64,000 nucleotides of DNA from Pseudooceanicola nanhaiensis DSM 18065. GTDB taxonomy: Bacteria > Pseudomonadota > Alphaproteobacteria > Rhodobacterales > Rhodobacteraceae. The notes under the pieces were generated by a model. It was not told the origin of the DNA. It saw nothing but the letters and a program-made list of their open reading frames with translations, and made no database searches. The stretch spans positions 992,001 through 1,056,000 of the forward strand of contig NZ_JHZF01000013.1 of the NCBI RefSeq assembly GCF_000688295.1, read 5' to 3'. Position numbers and translations under genes: made by a program. Numbering within the stretch: the stretch's first letter is position 1; the number at the start of each line of letters is the position of its first letter. Shown here piece by piece: positions 34,797 to 44,286 of this stretch.

Positions 34797-36845
34797 TTAT
34801 CGGGTGCCGGTCGGGACCAGCGTGATGCGGAAGCGCGTGACCTCGAGAGCGGGCAGCGCGCCGCGGAAACTGAAGTTGCGCATGCGGATTTCCGGATCGG
34901 CCGCGGCGAAGAGCCATTGCTCCAGTGCGGGCATGTCCGGTGCGCCCTCGCGCAGGTCGCGCATCTGCACCGGATCGGCGAGCGCGGTCAGCACGGTCCG
35001 GGGCGCGCCCTGCGCGGCGGGGGCCGAGAGGACGACGAGCTCCTCCTGACCCGGCACCTCGGCACGGTTGGTGATGAGCACGCCGATCTCCTCGGTCTCG
35101 CCGAAGGTCAGCCGGTTGGAGAGCGCGGCATCCGGGTAGATCGCCGTCACCCCGAAATCCCGGTCGATATAGAGCACGGTGATGTCGCGGGCTGTCTTCG
35201 AATTGTTGGCGACGCTCAGCCAGAGCTGATCGCAGGCGCTGGCCCGGGCCTCTCCGGCGACCGTCGTTTCGGCGCCCGGGGTGCCGCAGGCCGCGTCGCC
35301 GCCCGGCACGTCGACATGGGTCAGCCCGACCTTCAGCGCGGTGCCGGGCAGGGCGAAGGCGGCCTGTCCGCCGCCCTCGGCCGCGGCCAGCGCCCGGCGC
35401 AGGCGGTGCGTGCGGACCGCGCGGTCGAGGAAGGCCGCCATCTCGGGCCGTCCGGCGTCGGGTGCGAGCCGCGGGGAACTGCCCGCGCCCAGCCCGTCGA
35501 GCACGCCGTCCCGCCCGGCAAGCGCCAGGGTGGTTCCGGTGAAGACCGGCACGAGGTCCGGCGCGCCGTCGCCCGCGGGGGTGATGCCGTCAAGCCCGGC
35601 GGTCAGCTCTTCCAGGAGCGCGGGCAGGTCGCCCGGCCGTGCGCCCTCCGCCATCGCCGGCGCGCCAAGGCGCAGGGGCGCGGGCAGCGCCGGGCGGTGG
35701 AGCTTCGCGTAGCCGCTGGCGGGCAGGCCGGGCGTGCGGGCGAGCGTGGCGCTGGCCGCCTTCGCCTCGGTCACCTCGGCCAGCACGGGGTCGCCCTTGG
35801 CCGCGGCATCGGCATGGACCGCGACCTCCGCGCCCGCCGCGATCCCGTTCAGCAGGCCCGCCCGCAGCGTCGCGCCCTCGGTCGGCCAGACGGGGGCCGG
35901 GGGCGCGGCCGCGCCGAAGACCGCCTCTTCCAGCAGCGGGCCCTCGGCGTCGGGTGTCTGTGCCGCGGGTCCGTCCTTTGCCATGCCGTCCACCGCGGCC
36001 ATCAGCGCCTGCGACCAGCTCAGCCCCGGGGCGCCGCCGAGCACCGGCATCAGCGCCCGGGTGAAATCGCCGTACCAGCTGTGCGGATCGGCCGGGTCGC
36101 CCAGGGGGTATTCGAAGCTGCGCTGGTCGCTCTGGGACGAATAGAGAAAGACGAAGCGCCCCTCGAGCGGCGGGGCGATCCGGCCCGGCTCGCTGTCGCC
36201 CGCGACCGCCCCCGGCACGCCGAGCGCCGCCGGGTCGATGTAGCGCGCGGCCGAGACCGCGGGATCGTTCAGCGCCCGGAATCCGGTCGCCGAATGGCAG
36301 GCGTCGAGGATCGCGACCAGCTCGGCCCCGGTGTCGAGGATCGCCTGCATCTTCAGGGCCAGCTCGTCGTCGATCAGCGCATTCTCGACCCCGCCGATCG
36401 CGCCTTTCCAGTTCTTCGCGTCAGACGGCAGGAGGATCTCGTCATAGCCGCCCGCCTCGTCGCCGCTGGCATCGGGCATCTGGGACCCGTGGCCCGAGAA
36501 GTAGAACACCACGGTGTCTTCGGCCGTCACTTCTGCCGCCAGCCGGTCGAGCGCGGCCAGGATCGCGGCCCGGCGCGGCGCCTCGGCAACCGTCAGGCCT
36601 TCGGCCAGGCGCACGTCCGGCGCGGCGAGGATCGTCAGGGAGGCAGGCGTCGCGCCGCGGGCCAGCAGCATGGAAGAGACCAGTCCGACGTCATTGGCGG
36701 GCCCGCGCAGATCCGCGTCGAGGTATTCGTAATCCGAGACGCCGATCACCAGGCCGCGCACCTCGGCCGGGGCGGCGAGGGCGGTGAGGCAAAGGCATGC
36801 GGCCGCGGACAGACGCCGGGCCAGAATGGGCAGCAGCAATGACAT
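34797..36845 (-). CDS. caspase family (C14) protein 1, exported
   Basis: 682 residues. Signal peptide at about 1-27 (RRLSAAACLCLTALAAPAE). The caspase fold starts at RGLVIGVSDYEYLDADLRGP; the catalytic dyad is His in VVFYFSGHGSQMPDAS and Cys in LVAILDACHSATGF, both intact. The middle (about 330-500) is Ala/Gly rich with no clear domain. The C-terminal part (DITVLYIDRDFGVTAIYPDA, then EEIGVLITNRAEVPGQEEL) is a beta-rich module also found in the second caspase here. Prokaryotic caspases cleave after Arg, Lys or Asp; specificity here is not readable. Upstream of the trypsin-like gene, which could be its activator or target (inference). Confidence 0.92.
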   Translation of the reverse strand: MSLLLPILARRLSAAACLCLTALAAPAEVRGLVIGVSDYEYLDADLRGPANDVGLVSSMLLARGATPASLTILAAPDVRLAEGLTVAEAPRRAAILAALDRLAAEVTAEDTVVFYFSGHGSQMPDASGDEAGGYDEILLPSDAKNWKGAIGGVENALIDDELALKMQAILDTGAELVAILDACHSATGFRALNDPAVSAARYIDPAALGVPGAVAGDSEPGRIAPPLEGRFVFLYSSQSDQRSFEYPLGDPADPHSWYGDFTRALMPVLGGAPGLSWSQALMAAVDGMAKDGPAAQTPDAEGPLLEEAVFGAAAPPAPVWPTEGATLRAGLLNGIAAGAEVAVHADAAAKGDPVLAEVTEAKAASATLARTPGLPASGYAKLHRPALPAPLRLGAPAMAEGARPGDLPALLEELTAGLDGITPAGDGAPDLVPVFTGTTLALAGRDGVLDGLGAGSSPRLAPDAGRPEMAAFLDRAVRTHRLRRALAAAEGGGQAAFALPGTALKVGLTHVDVPGGDAACGTPGAETTVAGEARASACDQLWLSVANNSKTARDITVLYIDRDFGVTAIYPDAALSNRLTFGETEEIGVLITNRAEVPGQEELVVLSAPAAQGAPRTVLTALADPVQMRDLREGAPDMPALEQWLFAAADPEIRMRNFSFRGALPALEVTRFRITLVPTGTR

Positions 36846-37079
36846 CGGGGCTCCAGGGCTCCTTCTTGCGGCAAGAGTTGCAGGGGATTGGACGGTCGAT
36901 CAAGAAAAACGAGAATGTGACTTGAATTGTCATGAAGGCGCTCCAAAGCGCGCGCCCGGTGCGGGCCGTCGCATGGACGCGTCTGCACGCACCACCTGTG
37001 CGCGACACGGCTCTGGCGCGGCTCCCCCTCGGATTGCGCGGCGCAGCTGCGGAGGCGTGCCGCCGATCTCAAGGCCGTT

Positions 37080-38558
37080 TCAGGGGCGGGGCAGGGACGG
37101 CCAGGCGATCTCGATCCGGAAGCCCCTGGGCGCGGCTGGCAGGGAAAGCTTCGCCCCGTGCCGCGCGGCGATGGCCTGCACCAGCGCAAGGCCCAGCCCG
37201 TGCCCCGCGACCGCGCGGTCCCTCTCGCCACGGGTGAAGCGGTCGAAGACGGTGGCGCGGATGTCGTCGGGCACGCCGGGGCCGGTGTCGGCGACGGTCA
37301 GCATGTGGCGTTCGCCGGCCGTGACACTGAGCGTCACGCCGTCGCCCGGGCCGGTGAACTTGATCGCGTTGTCGAGCAGGTTCGACACCAGCTGCGCGAT
37401 CAGGTTGCGCTCGCCCAGGACCCAGGCGCCGGGCTCGATCCGTGCTTCGGGGATGAGGCCGCGGTCCTCGGCCAGCGGTTCGTACAGCTCGTAGACCTCG
37501 GCCGCGATGGCCGACAGGTCCACCGGCACCAGCCCCGGGCGCTGGCCCGAGGCGGCCTCGGCGCTCGAGATGTCGAGCAGGCTGTCGAAGATGCGCACGG
37601 TGCCGGCCATGTCCTCGCGGATCGCGGCGACGTCCTCGTCCTGGCCCTCCAGCCGGTCGAGCCGCTGGCGGATGCGGTTCAGCGGCGTCCGCAGCTCGTG
37701 CGCGATGGCGTCCGACAGCCGGTGCGTCGCGCGGTTCAGGGCCTCGATCCGGTCGAGCATCTGGTTGACGTGCCGCTCGAGCGCGCCGAATTCGTCGGCG
37801 GATTGCGGCCCTGGCAGGCGCGCCGAGAGGTCGCCCCCCGCCACGCGGTCGGCCAGCGCGTTGATCCGTCCGATCCGGCCCACCACCGCCCGCGCGACCA
37901 GCCAGCCCGCCAGAAGCGCCAGCGTCGAGAGGCCCGCGGCCACCCAGAGGATCGTGCCGCGCAGCTCGTCCAGCGTCCCGGTCACCGGGGTCCAGGCGCG
38001 GGCGGCGAGGAAGGGAAAGCCGCCGGGCAGCTCGCGCGCGACGCCAAGGTATTCGGTGCCGTCGATGGCGATCTCGCTCAGGGGGGCGGGGGCGAAGAGC
38101 GCGCCCTCGGGCGCGAGGGCGCCGGGCCAGCGGTCGATATTGCCGGCCAGCGTCGTGCCATTGCGGTCCTGCAAGAGATAGAGCCCTTCGTCCGGCGTGG
38201 TGAGCGCGGCCCGCGCCGCGATCGCCTCGCGCAGGCCGGGGATGCGGCGCTGTTCGTAGAACTGGGCGAAGCCCGACAGCTCGGCCGAGAGAAGCTCGGC
38301 CTGGCGGGTTTCGAGCGCCGTGGCCGTGATCCGGTACTGCAGCGCCATGGCCGAGAGCGACAGCACGATGATCCCCGCCGCCACGATGAGCGTGACGCGG
38401 AGCGAGGCGGAACTGGCGAGGGACCGTCGGGGTGGGCTCAAGCGGGACACCCGGGATGGGGCCGCGGGCCCGGGGTGCGCGGCGCCGCGCCGCCCGAACG
38501 GAGACGCCCTCCGCCCGAAGACATCACCCGACCGGGTCCTTCTGCGGGTCGAAGACAT
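37080..38558 (-). CDS. sensor histidine kinase (two-component system)
   Basis: Up to 492 residues. First membrane helix near residue 52-70 (LRVTLIVAAGIIVLSLSAMA), a periplasmic sensor of about 120 residues with no recognised fold, second helix (LWVAAGLSTLALLAGWLVA), HAMP, then the dimerisation/phospho-acceptor His in SDAIAHELRTPLNRIRQRL and the ATPase: N box NLLDNAIKFTG, G1 DTGPGVPDD, G2 GHGLGLALV. The start is unsure: ATG 38558 overlaps the response regulator by 35 bases, and a GTG at 38450 would give a shorter, cleaner N-terminus. It lies between the regulator and caspase 1, so it probably senses envelope conditions for the protease island. Confidence 0.88.
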   Translation of the reverse strand: MSSTRRRTRSGDVFGRRASPFGRRGAAHPGPAAPSRVSRLSPPRRSLASSASLRVTLIVAAGIIVLSLSAMALQYRITATALETRQAELLSAELSGFAQFYEQRRIPGLREAIAARAALTTPDEGLYLLQDRNGTTLAGNIDRWPGALAPEGALFAPAPLSEIAIDGTEYLGVARELPGGFPFLAARAWTPVTGTLDELRGTILWVAAGLSTLALLAGWLVARAVVGRIGRINALADRVAGGDLSARLPGPQSADEFGALERHVNQMLDRIEALNRATHRLSDAIAHELRTPLNRIRQRLDRLEGQDEDVAAIREDMAGTVRIFDSLLDISSAEAASGQRPGLVPVDLSAIAAEVYELYEPLAEDRGLIPEARIEPGAWVLGERNLIAQLVSNLLDNAIKFTGPGDGVTLSVTAGERHMLTVADTGPGVPDDIRATVFDRFTRGERDRAVAGHGLGLALVQAIAARHGAKLSLPAAPRGFRIEIAWPSLPRP

Positions 38559-39231
38559 AGCCCACGCCGCGGTCGGTGTGGATCACCGGGTGCCCGGCGG
38601 CCTGTTCCAGCTTCCGCCGCAGTCGGCCGACATGCACGTCCACGACATTGGTCTGCGGGTCGAAATGCAGGTTCCAGACGTTCTCGAGCAATTGCATCCG
38701 CGTCACCACCTCGCCGGCGTTGCGGGCGAAATAGGCGATCAGCTCGAACTCCTTCGGGCTGACCGGGACATGGGCGTTCTTCACATGCACCGTCCGCGCC
38801 TTCATGCGGATCTGCAGATCGCCGAAGGTCACGAGGTCGTTGTCCATCACGACCATCTCCTGCCGCCTGAGGAGTGCCCGCAGCCGCGCCCGGAGCTCGT
38901 CGGCGTCGAAGGGCTTGGCAAGGTAATCGTCCGCGCCCTTCTCGAGCCCCTCGATCTTGTTCGCCGCCCGCCCGAGCGCCGAGACCACGAGCACCAGCGC
39001 GGTCGAACCGGCCGCGCGGATCTTCGCGATCGCGTCGATCCCGTCGCCGCCCGGCAACATCCGGTCGAAGACGATCACCCGGAACTCGGCCAGCCCGGCG
39101 GCCCTGAGCCCGTCCTCGTAGCTCTGCATGACCACCGGCTCGCAGCCCAGGTCACGCACGGCGGCGGACAGGGCGGCGGCGGCCTCGGCATCGTCCTCGA
39201 CGATGAGAATGCGGGCGGTCTGGGTCGTCAT
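38524..39231 (-). CDS. OmpR-family response regulator
   Basis: 235 residues. Receiver: acidic pocket IVEDDAEA, phospho-acceptor Asp in IVFDRMLPGGDG near residue 57, and Lys in YLAKPFDADEL. The C-terminal winged helix has VSPKEFELIAYFARNAGEVV and VDVHVGRLRRKLEQAAG. It is a DNA-binding activator or repressor. It starts 20 bases after the HtrA-like gene and overlaps the kinase. Targets unknown, but the neighbouring proteases are the obvious candidates. Confidence 0.94.
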   Translation of the reverse strand: MTTQTARILIVEDDAEAAAALSAAVRDLGCEPVVMQSYEDGLRAAGLAEFRVIVFDRMLPGGDGIDAIAKIRAAGSTALVLVVSALGRAANKIEGLEKGADDYLAKPFDADELRARLRALLRRQEMVVMDNDLVTFGDLQIRMKARTVHVKNAHVPVSPKEFELIAYFARNAGEVVTRMQLLENVWNLHFDPQTNVVDVHVGRLRRKLEQAAGHPVIHTDRGVGYVFDPQKDPVG

Positions 39232-39251
39232 GGCGGCTCCTCGGGTCCAGA

Positions 39252-40598
39252 TCAGAACACCACCACCGCAGGGTCAAGCGCATTCGCGCCGCTCCGGGGC
39301 ACATCGGGCCGGCGCGTGGCCCAGGGGTCGACCATCACGTGCAGGCGGCGCCCGTGCCGCAGGACCCGCAGCAGGCGGGGCCCGTCGATCCGTTCCGCGG
39401 CAAGCGACAGGGCGGTGACCTCGGTGCCGTTCACCGCCTCGATCTCGTCGCCCTCGGCAAGGCCCGCGGCCCAGGCCGGGCTGGTCTGCGTCAGGGCCGC
39501 AACCCGCCGCGTGCCCGGCGCCAGCGTCACGCCGAGCCCGGCCCAGCCGTAGCTCTGCACCCGCTGAAGTCCCGCGGGCGCCGCGCCGAGCGCGCCTGTC
39601 TCCGCCGGACGGGGGTCGAGGTCGAGCGGCACCGCGATCTCGCTGCCCGCGCGCCAGATCACCAGCCGGGCCGTGCCGCCGGTCACCTCGCCCAGGATCA
39701 TGCCCAGATCGCCCGGCGTCATGATCGGCCGCCCGGCGAGCGACAGCAGCACGTCGCCCGCGGCCACCCCGGCGCGCCAGCCCCGGCCACGGCTTTCGAC
39801 GTGGTCGACCAGCACGCCGCGGGGCGTCTCCAGCCCGATCAGCCGGGCGATCCGCCCGGTCACGGGGCGCAGCGCGAGCCCGAGGTCGGGCACCGGGGAG
39901 AGCTTGCCCGCCACCATCCCGGACAGCGCAGCCACGGGGATCGCATAGCCGATCCCGGCGAAGAGCCGGGTGCCGTCGGCGATCCGCGTGTTGATCCCCA
40001 CGAGCCGCCCGTCCGCGCCGATCAGCGGCCCGCCGGACGACCCGGGATTGATCGCGGCATCGTGCTGGATCAGCCGCAGGGGGACGTTGGGCTCCACCTG
40101 CCGGGCCGGGACCGAGACGATGCCGCGGGTCACCGTGCCCGCCGCCTGCAGCGGGGCGCCGAGCGCAAAGACCTCGTCCCCGGTCAGCGCGCCGCCGGAA
40201 CCGGGCACGAGCCCCGGTCCGAACATCGTCGTGGCGAGCGCAAGGACCGAGATGTCCCGGCGGGGATCGCTGGCGATCACCTGCGCCGGGGCGCTCCGGC
40301 CATGCCGGTCCTCGACGATCACGCTCCGGCGGTCCTTCACGACATGCGCGGCGGTGACCACGCGGTCGCCGTCGCCCCAGAGCGTGGCCGAGCCGAGGAA
40401 CCCGCGCCCCTCGTCGTCCTCGCGCAGCACCAGCGTCGCGTCGAGCGCGTGGTCGAAGCCCGAGGCGGCGGTATTCCCCGCCCGGCCGGGACCGCCGCCG
40501 CCCAGTGTCATCACGGCCAGCAGAGCGAGCAGCGGAACGATCAGCAGCAGCGGTGTCCGGCGCAGACGGCGCAGGCTCCGTGTCTTCATCTGGGGCAT
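39252..40598 (-). CDS. HtrA/Deg-like serine protease with PDZ domains
   Basis: 448 residues from ATG 40598, with GGGAGG 8-9 bases upstream. A basic N-terminus and one membrane helix (LLLIVPLLALLAVMTLGGGG) anchor it to the inner membrane, facing the periplasm. Triad: His in DRVVTAAHVVKDR, Asp in DPRRDISVLALA, Ser in AAINPGSSGGPLIG. Two PDZ-like domains follow (VESRGRGWRAGVAAGDVLLS near 285 and TSPAWAAGLAEGDEIEAVNG near 390). Fits DegS/HtrA-type envelope proteases that sense misfolded proteins. Heads the leftward set of regulator, kinase, caspase and trypsin-like genes and is divergent from the secreted PPC-like gene. Confidence 0.9.
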   Translation of the reverse strand: MPQMKTRSLRRLRRTPLLLIVPLLALLAVMTLGGGGPGRAGNTAASGFDHALDATLVLREDDEGRGFLGSATLWGDGDRVVTAAHVVKDRRSVIVEDRHGRSAPAQVIASDPRRDISVLALATTMFGPGLVPGSGGALTGDEVFALGAPLQAAGTVTRGIVSVPARQVEPNVPLRLIQHDAAINPGSSGGPLIGADGRLVGINTRIADGTRLFAGIGYAIPVAALSGMVAGKLSPVPDLGLALRPVTGRIARLIGLETPRGVLVDHVESRGRGWRAGVAAGDVLLSLAGRPIMTPGDLGMILGEVTGGTARLVIWRAGSEIAVPLDLDPRPAETGALGAAPAGLQRVQSYGWAGLGVTLAPGTRRVAALTQTSPAWAAGLAEGDEIEAVNGTEVTALSLAAERIDGPRLLRVLRHGRRLHVMVDPWATRRPDVPRSGANALDPAVVVF

Positions 40599-40757
40599 GG
40601 CGTGCCTCCCGGCCTGTTGATGCGGCCAAGGTAGGCGCGGGCCGGTGACGGCGCACATGACAAGTTCGTTCATCGGCCGGATCGGCGGAAAAACCTTTTG
40701 AACGGGGAGGGACTCCGTCTCATTATCCGGGCGACCGGACTGGAAAGGCCTGATCCC

Positions 40758-41423
40758 ATGCGCAAATTCGCCACGCCCCTCCTTGCCGCCGCACTCGGCC
40801 TCGGGCCGCTGGCCGCCGTCGCCGAGCCCGTGTCGACCGACGGGGACCATGCCGCGATGAGCCCGCTCCGCCGCGCCGCGGTCTCGGCCGAGCTCTTCGA
40901 GCAGGCGCTGGCCGAACGCGATCCGCTCCTGGCGCTGGCGGCGGCCAGCCTGCGCCGGACGGTCTTCGGCACCGAGGTCGCGCGCGAGCCGGAACGCGAC
41001 GGACCCGTGCCCGCGGGCGCGGCGGAGCCTCCGGTCGGCTGGGAGGACATGCTCGATACCGCGGTGGCGCTGGCGCCGGGCGATCCGACGATCGAGGGGC
41101 TGGCCGACGACATGCGGATGGCGCGGACCAAGGGGGTCGTGTCGGGCAAGGTCTATTCGATCAGCCAGATCGGGGCGGGCGGAGAGGACACCTATCGCCC
41201 GCTGGAATACGAGGGCAACGCCTATGCCGAGGTCTATGTCGAGGGCCGCGGGCCCGCCGACATCAACGTGGAGGTCTTCGACAGCGCCGGGAAACTGGTC
41301 TGTTCGGACACCGACATCAGCTCCATCGCCTATTGCGGCTGGCGCCCGATCGTCAACGACACCTTCGCCGTCGTCGTCATGAACGGCGGTGAGGAGACCT
41401 CCTACACCCTTATCACCAACTGA
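40758..41423 (+). CDS. secreted protein with PPC-like C-terminal domain
   Basis: 221 residues from ATG 40758 (MRKFATPLLAAALGLGPL is the signal peptide, cleavage near AVAEP). The N-terminal half is helical and I do not recognise it. The C-terminal 85 residues, YVEGRGPADINVEVFDSAGK then CSDTDISSIAYCGWRPI and FAVVVMNGGEETSYTLITN, look like a prepeptidase C-terminal (PPC) beta-sandwich, with two Cys that could form a bridge. PPC modules are usual partners of exported proteases. Starts the divergent arm, 16 bases ahead of caspase 2; an internal regulator or substrate-binding partner is an inference. Confidence 0.8.
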   Translation: MRKFATPLLAAALGLGPLAAVAEPVSTDGDHAAMSPLRRAAVSAELFEQALAERDPLLALAAASLRRTVFGTEVAREPERDGPVPAGAAEPPVGWEDMLDTAVALAPGDPTIEGLADDMRMARTKGVVSGKVYSISQIGAGGEDTYRPLEYEGNAYAEVYVEGRGPADINVEVFDSAGKLVCSDTDISSIAYCGWRPIVNDTFAVVVMNGGEETSYTLITN

Positions 41424-41439
41424 TCATTGGATTGATCCC

Positions 41440-43569
41440 ATGCGACACCTGATCCGTGCCGGCCTCGTCTCGGCCCTTGCCCTCGCCGCGGCCCTCCCGG
41501 CGCTCGCCGACTCCCGCGCGCTGCTGATCGGGGCCTCGAAATACGACAACCTCGACGAATCCGCCTGGCTCTACGGTCCGACGAACGACGTGGAACTGGT
41601 GAAGGGGTATCTGACCTCGAACCCCGTGATGCGCTTCGCGCCCGCCAACGTGACCGTTCTGGCCGACGGGGTGGAGGGGGCCGCGCCCGCCACGCTGGCC
41701 GCGATCCGGGCAGAGATGGCGGCGCTGGCCGAGGCCTCGGCGCCGGGCGATTTCGTCTATCTGCATTTCTCCGGCCACGGCACGCAGGCCCCGGCGGCCG
41801 ATCCGGCGACCGAGCTCGACGGTCTGGACGAGCTGTTCCTGCCGGTCGACATCGGCCCGTGGAACGATACCGTCGGCACGGTCGAGAACGCGCTGGTCGA
41901 TGACGAGATCGGCGCGATGATCGACGCGATCCGCGCGAAGGGCGCGGATGTCTGGGTGGTCTTCGACAGCTGCCATTCCGGCACCGCCACCCGCGCCGCG
42001 CCCGCCGAGGCGGACGAGGTGCGGCAGCGCCAGCTCAGGCCCGAGGATCTGGGCATCCCCGCGGCCGCGCTCGCCGCCGCCGAGGGACGGAGCCGCGGCG
42101 TACCATCGGACGATCCGCGCGCGCGTCCCGAGGCCTCGGTCGAGGCAGCGGCCGGAGCGGAGGCCGAAGGGCAGGGGCGGCTCGTCGCCTTCTTCGCCGC
42201 CCAGACGACCGAGACGACGCCCGAGAAGAACATGCCGCGCGGCCAGCCCGGGCGGAAGCCGCAGGGGGTCTTCACCTACACGCTGTTCGAGACGATGGCC
42301 GAGCGGCCGGGGATCACCTATCGCCAGCTCGCGCAGGAAGTGCTGCGGAAGTATTCGGTGCTGAACCTCGCCCGGTCCACGCCGCTGTTCGAGGGCGATC
42401 TCGACCAGCCGGTCTTCGGCGAAGGCGGGGCGGGCCTGATCCAGCAATGGACGGCCACGCAGGACGGTGCGGCGCTGAAGGTGCCCGCGGGCACGCTGCA
42501 CGGGCTGGTGCCGGGCACCGGACTTCTGATGCTGGCCTCTCCGGCCGACCCGGACGAGGCCGCGCTGGCGCGCTACACGATCGCAGACGCCTCGACCTTC
42601 TCGGCCTCGGCCCGGCCCGAGGGCGCCGCCCCGAACGAGGTGCCGCCGGGCGCGGTGCTGCGCAAGGTGGCGCAGGAGCTGGACTTCACCCTGACCGTCG
42701 CCCTGCCGCCCGAGGGCTCCGCCCCGGCCGGGGCGATGGCCGCGGCGGTCGAGGAGATGATGGCCGAACCCGCCCTCGCGGCGCGGGTGCGGTTCGTGCC
42801 CGCGGGCACCGAGGGGGCGGAGCTGCGGCTGGCCGTGCTGCCCGAGAGCCCGCGCCCCGACGCGCTCTGGTTGCTGCCGGCCACCGGGCTGGTCGCCGAA
42901 GAGGACCTGCCCCGCACCCCGTCGATCTCGACCGCGGACAAGACCCCGGCCCAGCTTTCGGCGGTGCTCGCCGACAGTTTCGCGACCGTCGCCAAGGCGC
43001 TGAACCTGATGAAGGTGGGCGCGGCCACCGCCAGCGCGCCGCTGCCGGTCGAGGCACGGCTGATCACCGGCCGGTTCGACCCGCAGACCGGCACGGTGGT
43101 CGAGGGCAGCCGGGCCATGCTGGAAGAGGCGGTCGTGCCCCGCATGGTGCCCGACGACACGATCGGGCTGCGGCTCACCAACAGCGGCGAGACGCCGGTC
43201 GATTACAACCTGCTCTACGTCGGGGTGGATTACGGGATCACCTTCATGGGCAACGGGCGGATGCAGCCGGGCGCCACGCTCGACGACGATTTCGTGCTGA
43301 TCACCGACGAAAACTTCGGCCGCGACCGGCTGATCGTGATCCTCTCGCCCGTCTCGGGGCAGACCGCGACCGAGGATCTGTCGTTTCTCGAGCAGGATCC
43401 GCTGAACATGGCGCGCAAGGCGATGACCGGGGGCGTGCGCGGCCTGCTCGACATGGCGGGCTTCGGGCAGACCACCCGCGGCGGGATCACCCTGTCCAGC
43501 CGGGCCAGGACGCCCGAGCCGGTGCCGGTCTTCCTGCAATACGAGATCGAGACGGTGCCGGGCGACTAG
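41440..43569 (+). CDS. caspase family (C14) protein 2, exported
   Basis: 709 residues from ATG 41440; an upstream in-frame ATG at 41389 overlaps the PPC gene. Signal peptide at about 1-22 (LVSALALAAALPALADS). Catalytic His in FVYLHFSGHGTQAPA and Cys in VWVVFDSCHSGTATR, both intact. Between them and the C-terminus is a loop rich in Glu, Ala and Arg (around residues 195-250), then the Ala/Gly-rich middle, then the beta-rich end VDYNLLYVGVDYGITFMGNG and FGRDRLIVILSPVSG, similar to caspase 1. Paralogue of caspase 1 with low identity. The gap to the PPC gene is 16 bases, indicating one operon. Confidence 0.93.
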   Translation: MRHLIRAGLVSALALAAALPALADSRALLIGASKYDNLDESAWLYGPTNDVELVKGYLTSNPVMRFAPANVTVLADGVEGAAPATLAAIRAEMAALAEASAPGDFVYLHFSGHGTQAPAADPATELDGLDELFLPVDIGPWNDTVGTVENALVDDEIGAMIDAIRAKGADVWVVFDSCHSGTATRAAPAEADEVRQRQLRPEDLGIPAAALAAAEGRSRGVPSDDPRARPEASVEAAAGAEAEGQGRLVAFFAAQTTETTPEKNMPRGQPGRKPQGVFTYTLFETMAERPGITYRQLAQEVLRKYSVLNLARSTPLFEGDLDQPVFGEGGAGLIQQWTATQDGAALKVPAGTLHGLVPGTGLLMLASPADPDEAALARYTIADASTFSASARPEGAAPNEVPPGAVLRKVAQELDFTLTVALPPEGSAPAGAMAAAVEEMMAEPALAARVRFVPAGTEGAELRLAVLPESPRPDALWLLPATGLVAEEDLPRTPSISTADKTPAQLSAVLADSFATVAKALNLMKVGAATASAPLPVEARLITGRFDPQTGTVVEGSRAMLEEAVVPRMVPDDTIGLRLTNSGETPVDYNLLYVGVDYGITFMGNGRMQPGATLDDDFVLITDENFGRDRLIVILSPVSGQTATEDLSFLEQDPLNMARKAMTGGVRGLLDMAGFGQTTRGGITLSSRARTPEPVPVFLQYEIETVPGD

Positions 43570-43584
43570 GGATGCGGCGCCGCC

Positions 43585-44199
43585 TCAGCGCTTCGGGTTG
43601 ACGATGCCGTTCATGAAGAGGTCGAGGAAATGGTCCGCGACCACCTCGGGGCTCATCGCGTCGTCCTCGGTGTGCCAGCGCAGGATCCAGTTCACCGCGC
43701 CGAGGAAGAAGTTCGAGGTCACCCGCACATTGACCGGCCGCAGCGCGCCTTCCTCGATGGCCTTCTCGATCAGCATCCGCGAATAGCGATCCAGCTGCCG
43801 CCGCCGTTCCAGGAGCTCTTCCTGCTGGGCCTCGGGCAGGGCGCGGATATTGGCCATCGTCGTGTAGGCGCCACGCTCGACCATCAGGTTCTCCATGAAC
43901 CGGCGGTAGAGCAGCTGCAGCTTCTCGAAGGCGGTGCCGTCGGTCTTCTCGGCCTCGAGCCGGGCGTTCTGACCGCAATTGTAGGTCAGCCGAAGGCAAT
44001 CGTAGAGCAGCTGCTCCTTGTTCTTGAAGTAATAATAGAGAGCGGTCTTGGTGACGCCGATCTCGTCGGCGATCTCGTCGAGAGAGGTGGCGTGATAGCC
44101 CTTCTCGTTGAAGATCCGCGCGGCGACCCGCAGGGCGGCCCGGCGCTTCAGTTCCCGGATTTCCTCACGCGACGCGACCGCGCCATTCCAGTTTGCCAT
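43585..44199 (-). CDS. TetR family transcriptional regulator
   Basis: 204 residues from MANWNGAVASREEI, with GGAAG upstream; the frame is open further, but only ATG 44199 has a ribosome site. Helix-turn-helix: ATSLDEIADEIGVTKTALYYYFKNKEQLLYD at residues about 35-65, split here as SLDEIADEIGVTK and ALYYYFKNKEQLLYD. The ligand domain has no named motif. Faces the TRAP operon across a 681-base region with three palindromes. It converges on caspase 2 with 15 bases between the stops. Likely regulates the importer or itself. Confidence 0.93.
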   Translation of the reverse strand: MANWNGAVASREEIRELKRRAALRVAARIFNEKGYHATSLDEIADEIGVTKTALYYYFKNKEQLLYDCLRLTYNCGQNARLEAEKTDGTAFEKLQLLYRRFMENLMVERGAYTTMANIRALPEAQQEELLERRRQLDRYSRMLIEKAIEEGALRPVNVRVTSNFFLGAVNWILRWHTEDDAMSPEVVADHFLDLFMNGIVNPKR

Positions 44200-44286
44200 G
44201 CGACTTCCATTCCTGACGGCGGCGCGGTCCGGCGCGGCGCTGGACTGTCCGGAGCGACAATCGGCCGGCGATACCTGACGCCACGG

